A DNA stretch of 64,000 nt from Lachnospiraceae bacterium OF09-6 (GCA_003435055.1 QUMM01000001.1:186001-250000); one strand, 5' to 3'; counted from the first letter of the stretch, positions 16,206 through 25,947 are shown. The notes: generated by a model from the letters alone, not told the origin. Made by a program: numbers and translations.

Positions 16206-18073
16206 TTTGTCAGTCCTATATATTCTATCACTATTTTTTTCACAATGGACTCTGCATCGATCCCACATTCCTGCTTCAGCAGATCCACATTGCCATGTTC
16301 TATATAATCATCCGGAAGTGCAATCGAGATCATCCTTGTCTTACTTTTGATCTCATTGAGGTACTCCAGCACTGCTTCACCGAAGCCTCCTGCTTTCACA
16401 TTTTCTTCCATCGTAACCAGCAGGTTATGCTCTGACTGCGCAGTTCGAAGCATTTCCTGATCCAGAGGCTTCACAAATCTGGCATTCACCAGTGTACATC
16501 CATATCCCATTTCGCGAAGCCGGTCACGTACTTCTACTGCCGTCTTTACCATACTGCCCACTGCAAGCAGCGCAATTTCATTTTCATCATAAATGGTCTC
16601 CCATTTTCCATATTCAATCGGTGTACGGAACCTGGCCAGTCCATCATAAGCTTCTCCTCTTGGATAGCGCAGAGAAATCGGTCCGTCATAATGCACCGCA
16701 AACTTCATCATATCGGACAGTTCCCATTTGTTCTTCGGCGCCATCACACACATATTCGGAATCGATGACATATAGGACAGGTCAAAAATCCCCTGATGAG
16801 TCTCTCCGTCACTTCCCACCAGACCTGCACGGTCAATGGCAAAAATCACCGGAAGATTCTGGATACAAACATCATGGATCACCTGATCATATGCTCTTTG
16901 CAAAAATGAAGAATAGACCGCCACGACCGGCTTCAGGCCTGCCGCTGCCAGACCTGCCGCAAAAGTCACTGCATGCTGTTCTGCAATTCCCACATCAAAG
17001 AAACGGTCCGGGAACATATTCCGGAACCGTTTCAGTCCGGTTCCATCCGGCATAGCTGCCGTCACTGCTACCACATTCGGTTCCCGATCTCCCATTTTTC
17101 TCATAACAGTAGAGAAAATATCCGTGTAGTTTGCCTTTACTCTTTTCTTCTTCGGCAGTCCGGTCTCGATGACAAACGGCTCTGCACCGTGGAATCTGGC
17201 CGGATGACGCATAGCCGGCTCATACCCCTGCCCCTTCTGGGTACAGACATGTACCAGAACTGCTCCATTTACCTGTTTTGCTTCCCGGAAGGCCCGGGTC
17301 AGCTGGTCAATATTGTGTCCATCGTATGGTCCCAGATAGGTCAGCCCCATCTCTTCAAAAAGCATCCCAGGTACAAAGAACTGCTTAATGCTGTTCTTTG
17401 TTTTCCGAATTCCACGAATCAACTGTTCTCCACGTCCCGGTAAACGTGACAGCGTGTTCTCTACACCAGCTTTCAGATTCTGGTATCCTTCCTTTGTCCG
17501 TATCTGATTCAGATATTCTGAAAATCCACCCACATTTTCTGCTATGGACATATTATTATCATTCAAAACAATTATATAATTCCGTTTCAGGCGTGATGCA
17601 TTATTCAACGCTTCCCAGGCCATTCCGCCGGTAAGAGAGCCATCGCCAATCACAGAAATCACGTAATTGTCCTCCCCCTTCAGCTGACTTGCCATAGCAA
17701 GTCCCAGCCCTGCCGAAATCGAGGTAGAGCTGTGTCCGGTATCAAATGCATCACATGGACTTTCCTTTCTCTTTGGGAAACCACTCATTCCACCATATTT
17801 ACGTAAAGTATCAAATCCATCTCTTCTTCCTGTCAGAAGCTTGTGTGTATAAGACTGATGTCCCACATCCCAGATCATCTTATCTTCCGGTAAATGGAAA
17901 GACAGATGCAGTGCCATAGTCAGCTCTACCACACCCAGATTTGACCCCAGATGCCCGCCATTTTCACTGATCTTCTGAATCAGAAATTCACGGATCTCTC
18001 CAGCCAGCTGAGGCAGATCCTCTTTCTCTATATTCTGTATATCATTTTCTTTTTGAATTTTATCCAAAATCAT
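16202..18073 (-). CDS. dxs: 1-deoxy-D-xylulose-5-phosphate synthase
   Basis: 623 residues, full length. Transketolase-like TPP enzyme: GHSSTSISAGLGLA, VIGDGSLTGGMAWEALNNA (TPP/Mg motif GDG...N), the pyrimidine-binding domain with RFFDVGIAEQHAVTFAAGLA (catalytic Glu), and HQGIFDLSYM. It condenses pyruvate and glyceraldehyde-3-phosphate in the first step of the MEP isoprenoid pathway, supplying the adjacent prenyl transferase. The start has GGGAG seven nt upstream. Confidence 0.97.
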   Translation of the reverse strand: MILDKIQKENDIQNIEKEDLPQLAGEIREFLIQKISENGGHLGSNLGVVELTMALHLSFHLPEDKMIWDVGHQSYTHKLLTGRRDGFDTLRKYGGMSGFPKRKESPCDAFDTGHSSTSISAGLGLAMASQLKGEDNYVISVIGDGSLTGGMAWEALNNASRLKRNYIIVLNDNNMSIAENVGGFSEYLNQIRTKEGYQNLKAGVENTLSRLPGRGEQLIRGIRKTKNSIKQFFVPGMLFEEMGLTYLGPYDGHNIDQLTRAFREAKQVNGAVLVHVCTQKGQGYEPAMRHPARFHGAEPFVIETGLPKKKRVKANYTDIFSTVMRKMGDREPNVVAVTAAMPDGTGLKRFRNMFPDRFFDVGIAEQHAVTFAAGLAAAGLKPVVAVYSSFLQRAYDQVIHDVCIQNLPVIFAIDRAGLVGSDGETHQGIFDLSYMSSIPNMCVMAPKNKWELSDMMKFAVHYDGPISLRYPRGEAYDGLARFRTPIEYGKWETIYDENEIALLAVGSMVKTAVEVRDRLREMGYGCTLVNARFVKPLDQEMLRTAQSEHNLLVTMEENVKAGGFGEAVLEYLNEIKSKTRMISIALPDDYIEHGNVDLLKQECGIDAESIVKKIVIEYIGLTK

Positions 18074-18074
18074 A

Positions 18075-18959
18075 TTATTTCTCCCTGATGACCAGTTCCA
18101 GAATCAGATTCCTCAGGAATTCATTTTTTCTTCCCAGCTGATCCAGGACGTCAATAGCTCGTCTGGAGATCTCTTTTACGTCCTTTTCAGCCTTTTTCAG
18201 ACCTTCCATGGTCACATATGTTGTCTTATGATTTTTTTCATCACTGTTAATTGGCTTGCCAAGTACCTGACTGGTACTGGTCACATCCAGAATGTCATCC
18301 CTGATCTGGAATGCCAGTCCCACATCAGAGGCCACCTGTTCGATCTGTGCTGCTTCGTCCGCAGATGCTCCTGCAAGAATGGCTCCCACCATCATGGATC
18401 CTTCGATCAGAGCACTGGTCTTAAGGCGGTAGATAAAATCAAGCTGTCCGCGGCTTAAATCCTTTCCAGACTGTTCTACGTCTACTGACTGACCGCCGAT
18501 CATTCCTGTTATTCCTGTTTTTCTTGCCAGTACTGCCATCGCCTTTCCCACAGCCGGATTCTCCGGTTCCATCTCAAATGCCCTGGACGCCGTCTCATAC
18601 GCCAGATTCAGAAGGCCATCTCCTGCCAGAATCGCCATTGCTTCTCCATATACAATATGGGTGGTCTTTCTTCCTCTGCGGTATTCATCATTATCCATAG
18701 CCGGAAGATCATCGTGAATCAGGGAATGGGTATGAATCATCTCCATCGCCGCCATAAATGGCTCCACAATCCTGCCGGTACCACCAAATAAACGATAAGT
18801 TTCCTGCATCAACAGTGGGCGAAGCCGCTTCCCTCCTGCCTGCATACTATAATTCATTGCCTGAAGCAATGTTTTCTGATATCCTGTCTCTTCCGGAAGA
18901 TACCGGTAAAGAATCTCCTGTACCTCTTCCGTCCGTTTACTCCATTCATCCCGGAAAGT
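18075..18959 (-). CDS. ispA: Farnesyl diphosphate synthase family polyprenyl synthetase
   Basis: About 294 residues from a GTG at 18959, chosen because GAGGG lies eight nt upstream; an ATG at 18980 is the alternative. It has the first Asp-rich motif HDDLPAMD (DDxxxxD, bacterial type II FPPS) near residue 80 and the second, FQIRDDILD, near 220, plus GGKRLRP. It makes C15 (possibly C20) prenyl diphosphate from IPP and DMAPP. The start overlaps the end of xseB by 14 nt. Confidence 0.94.
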   Translation of the reverse strand, partial: TFRDEWSKRTEEVQEILYRYLPEETGYQKTLLQAMNYSMQAGGKRLRPLLMQETYRLFGGTGRIVEPFMAAMEMIHTHSLIHDDLPAMDNDEYRRGRKTTHIVYGEAMAILAGDGLLNLAYETASRAFEMEPENPAVGKAMAVLARKTGITGMIGGQSVDVEQSGKDLSRGQLDFIYRLKTSALIEGSMMVGAILAGASADEAAQIEQVASDVGLAFQIRDDILDVTSTSQVLGKPINSDEKNHKTTYVTMEGLKKAEKDVKEISRRAIDVLDQLGRKNEFLRNLILELVIREK

Positions 18960-19179
18960 CACAATAATCACCCTCTTCATTTATCATCTGCATTTTCTTT
19001 TCTACTGTGTCCAGCTTCTCATTGCAGCTTTTTACAAGCTCCATACCTTCTTTATATGTCTGAAACGACTCTTCCAGCGTAGTCTCCCTGTTCTCCAGCA
19101 CCAGAAGCAGTTCTTCCAGCTTTGCAAAGGATTCTTCCAGTGTAAGATCTTCGTCTTTCTTCTTCTCCTGCTCCATCAT
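18946..19179 (-). CDS. xseB: Exodeoxyribonuclease VII small subunit
   Basis: 77 residues, the family size: LTLEESFAKLEELLLVLENRETTLEESFQTYKEGMELVKSCNEKLDTVEKKM. The two-helix subunit binds the coiled coil of XseA. The ATG overlaps the xseA stop (ATGA), showing translational coupling. Confidence 0.94.
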   Translation of the reverse strand: MMEQEKKKDEDLTLEESFAKLEELLLVLENRETTLEESFQTYKEGMELVKSCNEKLDTVEKKMQMINEEGDYCDFPG

Positions 19180-20389
19180 ACGCTCCAGTCCTCTGTCTTT
19201 TTCTTTTCTTTTACTTCTGCCAGAATCTGTCCGTCAGATACATAGATCTGCAACAGGTCTCCAGGCTGCACCTGCTCTGTTGCTGTGATCTTCTTTCCCC
19301 TGGCATCCGCTGTATAGGAATACCCCTGACTCAGCTTCTCCAGTGGTGACAGTCCCTTCATTCGTTCCACATAAATCATCAGCTGATGCCGCCGTTCTTT
19401 CATGGTCTGCTGCATCAACATCTGAAGTTCTTCTTCTATATCCGTCAGTCTCTGATATTTTTCCTGAATCTGATGTTGTGGACTTACATACTTCAGCTTT
19501 TCCTGCAAATGCTCCAGTTCTTTTTTTCTGTCCGACAGACGCTCACTCATTCGATTCTGCAGCCGCTGCTGCATATCCCGCAGCTGTCCCTGGATGGCTG
19601 CCATATCTGCCACTGCCAGCTCTGCTGCCGCTGAAGGCGTCGGTGCCCGCAGGTCTGCTACATAATCCGCTATCGTAAAATCCGTCTCATGCCCCACTGC
19701 TGAGATCACCGGTGTCTCACATTGAAAGATTGCTCTTGCGACCTTCTCTTCATTAAAAGCCCACAGATCTTCCATGGAACCGCCGCCTCTTCCTACAATG
19801 ATCACATCCACATGACTCTGATCCAGAAGTTCAATGCCCCGTACAATGCTGTCGGCAGCCTCTTCTCCCTGCACCAGTGCAGGATACAGAATCAGCTGCA
19901 CATAAGGATTACGCCGGTAAGAAATATTCATAATATCACGAATAGCCGCCCCGGTAGGCGCGGTTACGATTCCGACCCGACGGCTAAATGCCGGTATCGG
20001 CTGCTTATATTCCGGGGCAAACATCCCCATCTCTTCCAGTTCCTGCTTCAGTGCCTGAAACTTCTCATATAGCAGCCCCATGCCATCCTGAATATCTCCC
20101 TGGCATAGAGCTGATACTTTCCGTCTCTCTCATATACACTGATGCTGCCCAGCACAATCACACTTTGTCCATTCTGCATCTGGAACTTCAGTCCGCTTCG
20201 GTTCCCGGCGAACATCACACAGGCCAGGCTTCCGGAGTCATCCTTCAAAGAAAAATAAATATGTCCGGATGTGTGATATTTACAGTTGGACACTTCTCCT
20301 TTGACATAGATGCGGTTCAGCATAAAATCCTGGCGAAACATATTACTGATATAGAGGTTCACCTGTCTGATCGAATATACATTCTTCAT
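19176..20389 (-). pseudogene. xseA: Exodeoxyribonuclease VII large subunit, frameshifted in the sequence as given
   Basis: Two pieces make one ~404-residue XseA. The first (20389 to 20048) is the N-terminal OB fold (VYSIRQVNLYISNMFRQDFML, KGEVSNCKYHTSGHIYFSLKDD). The second holds the catalytic region (RRVGIVTAPTGAAIRDI, VIIVGRGGGSMEDLWAFNEE, ISAVGHETDFTIADYVADLRAPTPSAAAE), the long coiled coil and the C-terminal segment LSQGYSYTADARGK. Adding one A at about 20091-20095 gives ARE-IIQDGMGLLYEKF, the usual reading. It degrades single-stranded DNA with XseB. It lies 12 nt after nusB. Confidence 0.92.
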
Positions 20390-20401
20390 AACAGTCCCTG
20401 A

Positions 20402-20806
20402 TTAATCTGCCAGCTTTGCCAGCACTCCATTTACAAATGCAGGTGAATCATCGCCACCGAACTTCTTGGCCAGTTCCACTGCTTCATTGATCGCTACTTT
20501 TACCGGGATCTCTTCGTCTATCTTCATCTCATATACTGCAAGTCTTAAAATTGCAAGATCCACTTTGGACATACGGCTTGGCTTCCAGCCAGTCGCCACG
20601 CCGGTCAGGATCTGATCCAGTTCTGTGATCTGTGCTTCGATCTTATGAAATCTCTCACGAATATAAGCTGCTTCTTCCTCAGTCGGAACGGCTCCCTCTA
20701 CTTCATCCAGATAACGCTCTGCCTGTTCATTCAGTTCGTCTCCATTATAGAATTCCAGTAAAAATAGTAATTTGAAAATGTGTTCCCGAATTTCTCTTCT
20801 GCTCAT
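20402..20806 (-). CDS. nusB: Transcription antitermination factor NusB
   Basis: 134 residues: REIREHIFKLLFLLEFYNG at the N-terminus and ILRLAVYEMKIDEEIPVKVAINEAVELAKKFGGDDSPAFVNGVLAKL at the C-terminus are the standard NusB ends. It binds boxA RNA with NusE in rRNA antitermination. AAGGAG lies before the ATG. No separate promoter is obvious; expression may come by read-through from the Asp23 gene past tandem hairpins. Confidence 0.95.
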   Translation of the reverse strand: MSRREIREHIFKLLFLLEFYNGDELNEQAERYLDEVEGAVPTEEEAAYIRERFHKIEAQITELDQILTGVATGWKPSRMSKVDLAILRLAVYEMKIDEEIPVKVAINEAVELAKKFGGDDSPAFVNGVLAKLAD

Positions 20807-20844
20807 CTTACACTCCTTGTCTCTTTCTCATTCTCTCTACGATG

Positions 20845-20897
20845 AAAAAAGAATCCTGACATGCAGGATTCTCCACCTGCGGTGGGTTGCCACCGCA
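20845..20897 (-). terminator. Tandem hairpins ending in a terminator between Asp23-like gene and nusB
   Basis: On the minus strand the first stem is TGCGGTGG/CCACCGCA (20878-20897, four-base loop). Eight nt on, a second stem GAATCCTG/CAGGATTC (20851-20871) is followed by six T. The second is a Rho-independent terminator; the first may tune it. Confidence 0.8.
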
Positions 20898-20904
20898 ACA
20901 TATT

Positions 20905-21291
20905 CTATTTTCCGTTCTCCATTGTCACATTGGCAATCTTAATATTTACATTCTCTACTTTCAGGCCGGTCATACTCTCGATCGCTGTCTTCACCTTTTC
21001 CTGTACCTGACCACAGGTCTTCGGAATGCTGAAACCATAATCCAGATTCAATGCCAGATCTACATTCACGGTATCATTCTCTATAGCAATCTTCACGCCT
21101 TTGGAAAGATTCTTGATTCCCAGCTTGCTGACCAGCTCATTGGTAATATTTCCTACCATGCTTGCCACACCTTTTACTTCTGTAGCTGCCAGTCCTGCGA
21201 TAATTGTCACTACTTCATTGGATATCTGAACCTGTCCTTTTTCATCACTGCTTGTTACTGTATAATTCTTCTGAACTTCTTCTTTTCCCAT
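20905..21291 (-). CDS. Asp23/Gls24-family envelope stress protein
   Basis: About 128 residues from ATG 21291, supported by GGAGG eight nt upstream; a longer in-frame start at 21369 lacks one. Characteristic Asp23/DUF322 pattern: GQVQISNEVVTIIAGLAATEVKGVASM and INVDLALNLDYG-like VNVDLALNLDYGFSIPKTCGQVQEKVKTAIESMTGLKVENVNIKI. These soluble proteins associate with the membrane through AmaP-type partners; in Clostridia one copy is fixed upstream of nusB, as here. Confidence 0.9.
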   Translation of the reverse strand: MGKEEVQKNYTVTSSDEKGQVQISNEVVTIIAGLAATEVKGVASMVGNITNELVSKLGIKNLSKGVKIAIENDTVNVDLALNLDYGFSIPKTCGQVQEKVKTAIESMTGLKVENVNIKIANVTMENGK

Positions 21292-21381
21292 ATCGGAGAC
21301 CTCCTTTGCGACGTTCCCTGATCGTAGTTGTTCAGTTTCTTCCTTGTCTGAACAGTTACTTCTGACCAATATCTACCGTCA

Positions 21382-21410
21382 AGTATAACAAACTTTCATT
21401 TTTTTGTAAA
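21382..21410 (-). promoter_or_regulatory. Sigma-A-like promoter of the Asp23-like gene
   Basis: Minus strand TTTACA (21405-21410), 17-nt spacer, TATACT (21382-21387), placed directly after the RF3 stop. Confidence 0.6.
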
Positions 21411-23000
21411 CTACTGACGTCCAAATTCCGCCAGTTTTAATCCAGGGTTACGATCCAGTGTCATACCGATGCTCCATGAATTTACCCAGATCAGAAGTGG
21501 ATTGCCCTTCATATCTTTTACTTTCTTCATATCTGAAGTACCAACCAGACTGTTCAGGTCAAAGTCTTCATTTTCAATCCAGCGAATATGTTCATATGGC
21601 AGATTTTCCAGTCGGATCTCCACATTATATTCATTCTCCAGGCGGTACTTCAGTACCTCAAACTGCAGAACACCTACTACGCCCACAATGATCTCTTCCA
21701 GTCCGGTGTTGTATTCCTGGAAGATCTGAATAGCACCTTCCTGCGCAATCTGGGTGATTCCCTTTACGAACTGCTTTCTCTTCATGGTATCTACCTGACG
21801 CACCCTGGCAAAATGCTCCGGTGCAAATGTCGGAATTCCCTCATAACGGAACTTCTTTCCCGGCATACAGATGGTATCTCCAATCGAGTAAATTCCAGGA
21901 TCAAACACACCTATAATATCTCCTGCATAAGCTTCATCTACTACATGCCGCTCCTGTGCCATCATCTGCTGAGGTTGGGAAAGACGCTGCTTCTTGTCCC
22001 CCTGCACATGATAAACTTCCATTCCTGCATCGAATCTTCCGGAGCAGATGCGCATAAAAGCAATACGGTCTCTGTGCGCCTTATTCATATTCGCCTGAAT
22101 CTTAAATACGAAAGCGGAAAAATCTTCTTTAATTGGATCGATCTCACCGATATCTGCCATACGTGGAAGCGGTGGAGTGGTCATCTGAAGGAAGTGCTTC
22201 AGAAAAATCTCTACACCAAAATTGGTCAGTGCTGATCCAAAGAACACAGGTGACAGTTCTCCCTTATCTACCAGTTCCTGATCAAACTCTGCACTTGCTC
22301 CATCCAGCAGCTCGATCTCATCCATCAGCTGCCCATAATGTTCTTCGCCTACGAACGCCTTCAATTCTGGAGAATCCACTGCTATCTCCTCTGCCAGTCC
22401 CTCTTTGGTTCCCTTTTCTGTATCCCTGAATACAGTAACCTTACGGCTGCCCCGCTCATAGACTCCTTTGAATTCCTTACCGGAACCAATCGGCCAGTTA
22501 ATCGGGCAGGTGGCAATTCCCAGTTCTTTTTCGATGTCGTCCAGCAGTTCAAAGGTATCATTGGCATCACGGTCCATCTTATTGATAAACGTAAAGATCG
22601 GAATATGGCGCATGACACATACCTTAAACAGCTTTCTTGTCTGTGCCTCCACACCCTTGGAAGCATCAATCACCATCACAGCAGAGTCTGCTGCCATCAG
22701 AGTACGATAGGTATCTTCTGAGAAGTCTTGATGTCCAGGTGTATCCAGAATATTGATACAGTAGCCGTCATAATTAAACTGCAGTACGGAAGATGTGACA
22801 GAAATACCTCTTTCTTTCTCAATCTCCATCCAGTCTGATACCGCATGACGGGCGGTCGCTTTTCCTTTTACGGAACCGGCAAGATTAATCGCACCTCCAT
22901 AAAGTAAAAACTTCTCTGTCAGTGTTGTCTTACCTGCATCCGGGTGGGATATAATCGCAAAAGTTCTTCGTTTTTTTATCTCACTTGTAATATCTGCCAC
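21411..23000 (-). CDS. prfC: Peptide chain release factor 3
   Basis: About 529 residues from GTG 23000, chosen because GGAG lies eight nt upstream; an in-frame TTG at 23021 is less likely. Translational GTPase: G1 SHPDAGKTT, G2/switch region ATARHAVSDWMEIEKERGISVTSS, G3 DTPGHQDF, G4 NKMDRDA, then RF3 C-terminal domains. RF3 recycles RF1/RF2 after termination. Length is normal. Confidence 0.95.
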   Translation of the reverse strand: MADITSEIKKRRTFAIISHPDAGKTTLTEKFLLYGGAINLAGSVKGKATARHAVSDWMEIEKERGISVTSSVLQFNYDGYCINILDTPGHQDFSEDTYRTLMAADSAVMVIDASKGVEAQTRKLFKVCVMRHIPIFTFINKMDRDANDTFELLDDIEKELGIATCPINWPIGSGKEFKGVYERGSRKVTVFRDTEKGTKEGLAEEIAVDSPELKAFVGEEHYGQLMDEIELLDGASAEFDQELVDKGELSPVFFGSALTNFGVEIFLKHFLQMTTPPLPRMADIGEIDPIKEDFSAFVFKIQANMNKAHRDRIAFMRICSGRFDAGMEVYHVQGDKKQRLSQPQQMMAQERHVVDEAYAGDIIGVFDPGIYSIGDTICMPGKKFRYEGIPTFAPEHFARVRQVDTMKRKQFVKGITQIAQEGAIQIFQEYNTGLEEIIVGVVGVLQFEVLKYRLENEYNVEIRLENLPYEHIRWIENEDFDLNSLVGTSDMKKVKDMKGNPLLIWVNSWSIGMTLDRNPGLKLAEFGRQ

Positions 23001-23026
23001 TATCTTTTCTCCTTCTTCCAACTAAT

Positions 23027-23055
23027 TATCTAAATCATATGTAATCTTCTGTCAA
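23027..23055 (-). promoter_or_regulatory. Sigma-A-like promoter of prfC
   Basis: Minus strand perfect TTGACA (23050-23055), 17-nt spacer, TAGATA (23027-23032); ~27 nt before the GTG start. Confidence 0.55.
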
Positions 23056-23068
23056 CCTTTAAATTCTA

Positions 23069-23125
23069 ACAGAGGAAAAACCCTCTGTCAATGGGGTACC
23101 GGTCATTCCAGGCCCGTTACCCCAT
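23069..23125 (-). terminator. Tandem hairpins after the spoIIIA operon
   Basis: On the minus strand stem ATGGGGTA/TACCCCAT (23118-23125 and 23091-23098), then stem ACAGAGG/CCTCTGT (23082-23088 and 23069-23075) with a T-rich loop. Neither is followed by a long T-run, so termination is likely but not certain. Confidence 0.5.
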
Positions 23126-23135
23126 GAAATTAGAT

Positions 23136-23711
23136 TTATTCTCCGCTTACCGGTGTAATGATTATGTTTTCTCCAGGTACTTCTGCCTTTCTTTTCACAA
23201 TGTCCTCTATCTGAGCCCGCTGACTGTCCGATATCTCTGCCATATTGATGACTACATCGGCGCTGTTGTCGGTAATGCTTACCACACTGTCTTCGAACCC
23301 TTTTGCATCTAACAAGAGTTCCGCTGCCGCTTCGCGCTCCGCTATGTCAGTAAGAGACGTGATGCTGTCGATCGCAGTCTGTTTCTGCGCATCAGCAATG
23401 GTGTCATTATTGATCACTTCCATCAAGGTCTCTTTATTCTGGGCACGAAGCTGTTCTCTTGTCAGTTTGGCGGATGCAGAGAATTCTGATCCCCCAACGC
23501 TGGTCAGTACTGCCTCACCAGGTGTATCCGTCACTTCTCCTTCTTCCGTCAGATCGTATCCATTTTCCATCAGTACCTGTTCTTCCTGGGAAGTCTTTCT
23601 GGAAACCGCCTCCTCCAACTGTGTACCGGAATAATTCAGGTACCCGGCTACCGCTATCATAATTGCCAGTGCAGTGATAATCATCTGGTTTTTCTTTACC
23701 ACACGTTTCAC
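23136..23711 (-). CDS. spoIIIAH: Stage III sporulation protein AH
   Basis: 191 residues: basic start, one N-terminal membrane segment (MIITALAIMIAVAGYL) and an extracellular domain rich in acidic residues, ending in the ring-building YscJ/FliF-like fold (LTREQLRAQNKETLMEVIN..., AEREAAAELLLDAKGFEDSVVSI). SpoIIIAH in the mother cell pairs with forespore SpoIIQ to make the feeding-tube channel. Last gene of the operon. Confidence 0.93.
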   Translation of the reverse strand: MKRVVKKNQMIITALAIMIAVAGYLNYSGTQLEEAVSRKTSQEEQVLMENGYDLTEEGEVTDTPGEAVLTSVGGSEFSASAKLTREQLRAQNKETLMEVINNDTIADAQKQTAIDSITSLTDIAEREAAAELLLDAKGFEDSVVSITDNSADVVINMAEISDSQRAQIEDIVKRKAEVPGENIIITPVSGE

Positions 23712-23728
23712 CTGCGCTTCCTCCTTCC

Positions 23729-24295
23729 TTATATCATCTTGATTACTTTGATTTTATGCGCCTCTATTCCAAATAATGCCATAGCTGCTTCCGTTATATT
23801 TTTTACCACCACCGCATTATCACCACCCTGGGCCAGGATCAGAACCCCTTCGATCTTCGGTGCATTGGTTCTGGTCACATAAGGCGTCTCCCTGCCCTGT
23901 CCGTCTTTTTCCAGTACTGTGGACTCTTCCTTATTTTCCTGCTGGCTTTTTCCTGTATTTGTACTGTCATCACCGTCCTGATTCATTTGCCTCTGTACTG
24001 TCTGATCCTTTTCCACAATGCTTTCCCGGCTTACCGATTCGGTAATCATTACCTGCACTTTTCCGGCTCCGTCCATTTGTGCCAGGATCGCTTCCAGTCT
24101 TTTTTCATACCATGTCAGTTCCTCCAGATCAGCTTCTTCCTGCGGACTGCTTTGACTTTCACTCTCTGTTGTACTTCCTGCCATACTTTCCCGTTCCTTC
24201 CCGGAAGGAAATACCGCCGTCATGATCAGTATGCCCACTAACAGCAAAAGTATCCACTGTTCTTTTCGAATCTGCTCCAGTCTGAATGGCTTCAT
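23729..24295 (-). CDS. spoIIIAG: Stage III sporulation protein AG
   Basis: 188 residues: membrane segment near residues 13-28, a low-complexity Ser/Glu/Gln linker, YEKRLEAILAQMDGAGKVQVMITESVSRE, another polar linker, and the C-terminal ring-building motif GVLILAQGGDNAVVVKNITEAAMALFGIEAHKIKVIKM. It forms the large SpoIIIAG ring in the mother-cell membrane. Overlaps spoIIIAF by ATGA. Confidence 0.93.
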   Translation of the reverse strand: MKPFRLEQIRKEQWILLLLVGILIMTAVFPSGKERESMAGSTTESESQSSPQEEADLEELTWYEKRLEAILAQMDGAGKVQVMITESVSRESIVEKDQTVQRQMNQDGDDSTNTGKSQQENKEESTVLEKDGQGRETPYVTRTNAPKIEGVLILAQGGDNAVVVKNITEAAMALFGIEAHKIKVIKMI

Positions 24296-24804
24296 TCCTG
24301 TCGCCCCTCCTTCCCGATTTGGATCGTTATTTGTTTCCTGTCAAGGCCCAGACAGACAGCTAACTGCGTCCTGCATTCCTCTGTCTGCTGCATTTCTTTT
24401 TGCAAACGGATCTGTACACTGATGATCTCACCGTTTTCCTCAATCTGTACGTCCACCTCCTCCACTGCTCCACCATAATCCTGCACCAATATCCGAACCT
24501 GCCGTTCCAGCTCCTCTTTCACTCCAGTTTGAATCTGCTGATTCTGAAATTCCGCCAGCTCTGTCTGTGCTTCGCGCAGATTTCTGCTTTCCTCCAAGAT
24601 CTGCCATTTCCAGGTAATTTGATCCATACGTTCATCCATCGATAACATCTGCAGAACCGGCTGCATCAGTACCAGTGTAAAGATCAGTCCACCTGTAAAT
24701 TTCAGATATTTCTGCCATACAGGCCGTGGCACAAGCTGATAAAGCAGTTCCAGAAAAAACATACAGAAGACCACCTGTTTCAGCCATTCTCTGATTATGT
24801 CCAT
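24292..24804 (-). CDS. spoIIIAF: Stage III sporulation protein AF
   Basis: 170 residues with two N-terminal membrane segments and the family string YLKFTGGLIFTLVLMQPVLQ, followed by a soluble ring-like domain. Placement between spoIIIAE and spoIIIAG confirms the assignment. Confidence 0.9.
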   Translation of the reverse strand: MDIIREWLKQVVFCMFFLELLYQLVPRPVWQKYLKFTGGLIFTLVLMQPVLQMLSMDERMDQITWKWQILEESRNLREAQTELAEFQNQQIQTGVKEELERQVRILVQDYGGAVEEVDVQIEENGEIISVQIRLQKEMQQTEECRTQLAVCLGLDRKQITIQIGKEGRQE

Positions 24805-24806
24805 CC

Positions 24807-25946
24807 TTATCCTCCTGCAGTTGTCACTATCGCTATCGTCAGGAAAAACATTACGCCGGTGACTGCCACTGCCAGCAGAAGAAGTCCCACTGCTTCTGCC
24901 ATGTCATCAATACACCGTACAAACCTTGGATCTGCCACTGGCTGGATCACCGCACTCACCAGCTTATAAAGTAAGAGACAGACCAGGAGACGAACCAACG
25001 GACGGAGGCAGATCCAGATCAGCAGAATCATACCACCTGTTCCCACCGCATGTTTCAATACGGACGCTGTTCCCAGCAGTGTCTCTGTCACACTGCTTAA
25101 CGTATTTCCTACCACTGGTATGGCCCCTCCGGCTCGAATCCAGATAGAATTCTTCATATGATCCAATGCCGGAAATAATAATCGCTGAATAGTCTGTATC
25201 CCAATAACCAGTGTAAGCATGGTTTTCAGAGACCATCTGACGATCTGACGAATCAGCGCTGTCATCCTGGTCAGATAAGCCTCTTTTGTCACATTTCCCA
25301 GCATGGCAATGAGCACATAACAGGCGATTCCCGGCATCAATACATACTGAACCACACTTTGTACCACCATGATGATGAACAATGTCACTTCATAAAATCC
25401 AATCGCAGTCATCTGTGTGGCCGCCAGTGACGCTGCCAACAGATACACTGGCAGAAGAAGACGCATAAATTGCAAAACAGACTGCATAGTCTGCTCCGAA
25501 ATGCTGCTCAGTTCCCGAAAACTATCCAATAATATAACAAAGAGCAGCAAATATACCATATAAAATGCAATTTCCTGTACTCTGCTTCCTGTAAACGCGC
25601 TCATAAACACAGAAAAGACAGAGGCTGTCATTGCCAGAATCAGAATCTGTACAATGGTTGTCCTCTGTCTTTTTAATTCGAAAAACAGGGTATTTTCTGT
25701 CAGGCTGACAAACGTGTCTCCCGACAGTGGAATTTCTCCCTGACACAGCTTTGTGATCATCTGCCGGAAATTAAGATGATCCTGTGGAAGCAGCTCATCT
25801 ACCGTATTCTGTATGGACTGCAGATCCAGTTCATCCATATAGGTTTGATACCTGTCCACTTCCTGCGCTGCCTCTGCCTTTACCCTTCCTGACAAAGCCA
25901 GTAAAAGCAACAGGCCGACTATGATTCCTGCTGTCCCTTTTCTCAT
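24807..25946 (-). CDS. spoIIIAE: Stage III sporulation protein AE
   Basis: 379 residues with an N-terminal signal-like segment (GTAGIIVGLLLLLALSGRVKA) and several membrane helices. Motifs GGAIPVVGNTLSSVTETLLGTASVLKHAVG are typical of SpoIIIAE, the multispanning permease-like core of the sporulation channel. Confidence 0.94.
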   Translation of the reverse strand: MRKGTAGIIVGLLLLLALSGRVKAEAAQEVDRYQTYMDELDLQSIQNTVDELLPQDHLNFRQMITKLCQGEIPLSGDTFVSLTENTLFFELKRQRTTIVQILILAMTASVFSVFMSAFTGSRVQEIAFYMVYLLLFVILLDSFRELSSISEQTMQSVLQFMRLLLPVYLLAASLAATQMTAIGFYEVTLFIIMVVQSVVQYVLMPGIACYVLIAMLGNVTKEAYLTRMTALIRQIVRWSLKTMLTLVIGIQTIQRLLFPALDHMKNSIWIRAGGAIPVVGNTLSSVTETLLGTASVLKHAVGTGGMILLIWICLRPLVRLLVCLLLYKLVSAVIQPVADPRFVRCIDDMAEAVGLLLLAVAVTGVMFFLTIAIVTTAGG

Positions 25947-25947
25947 A

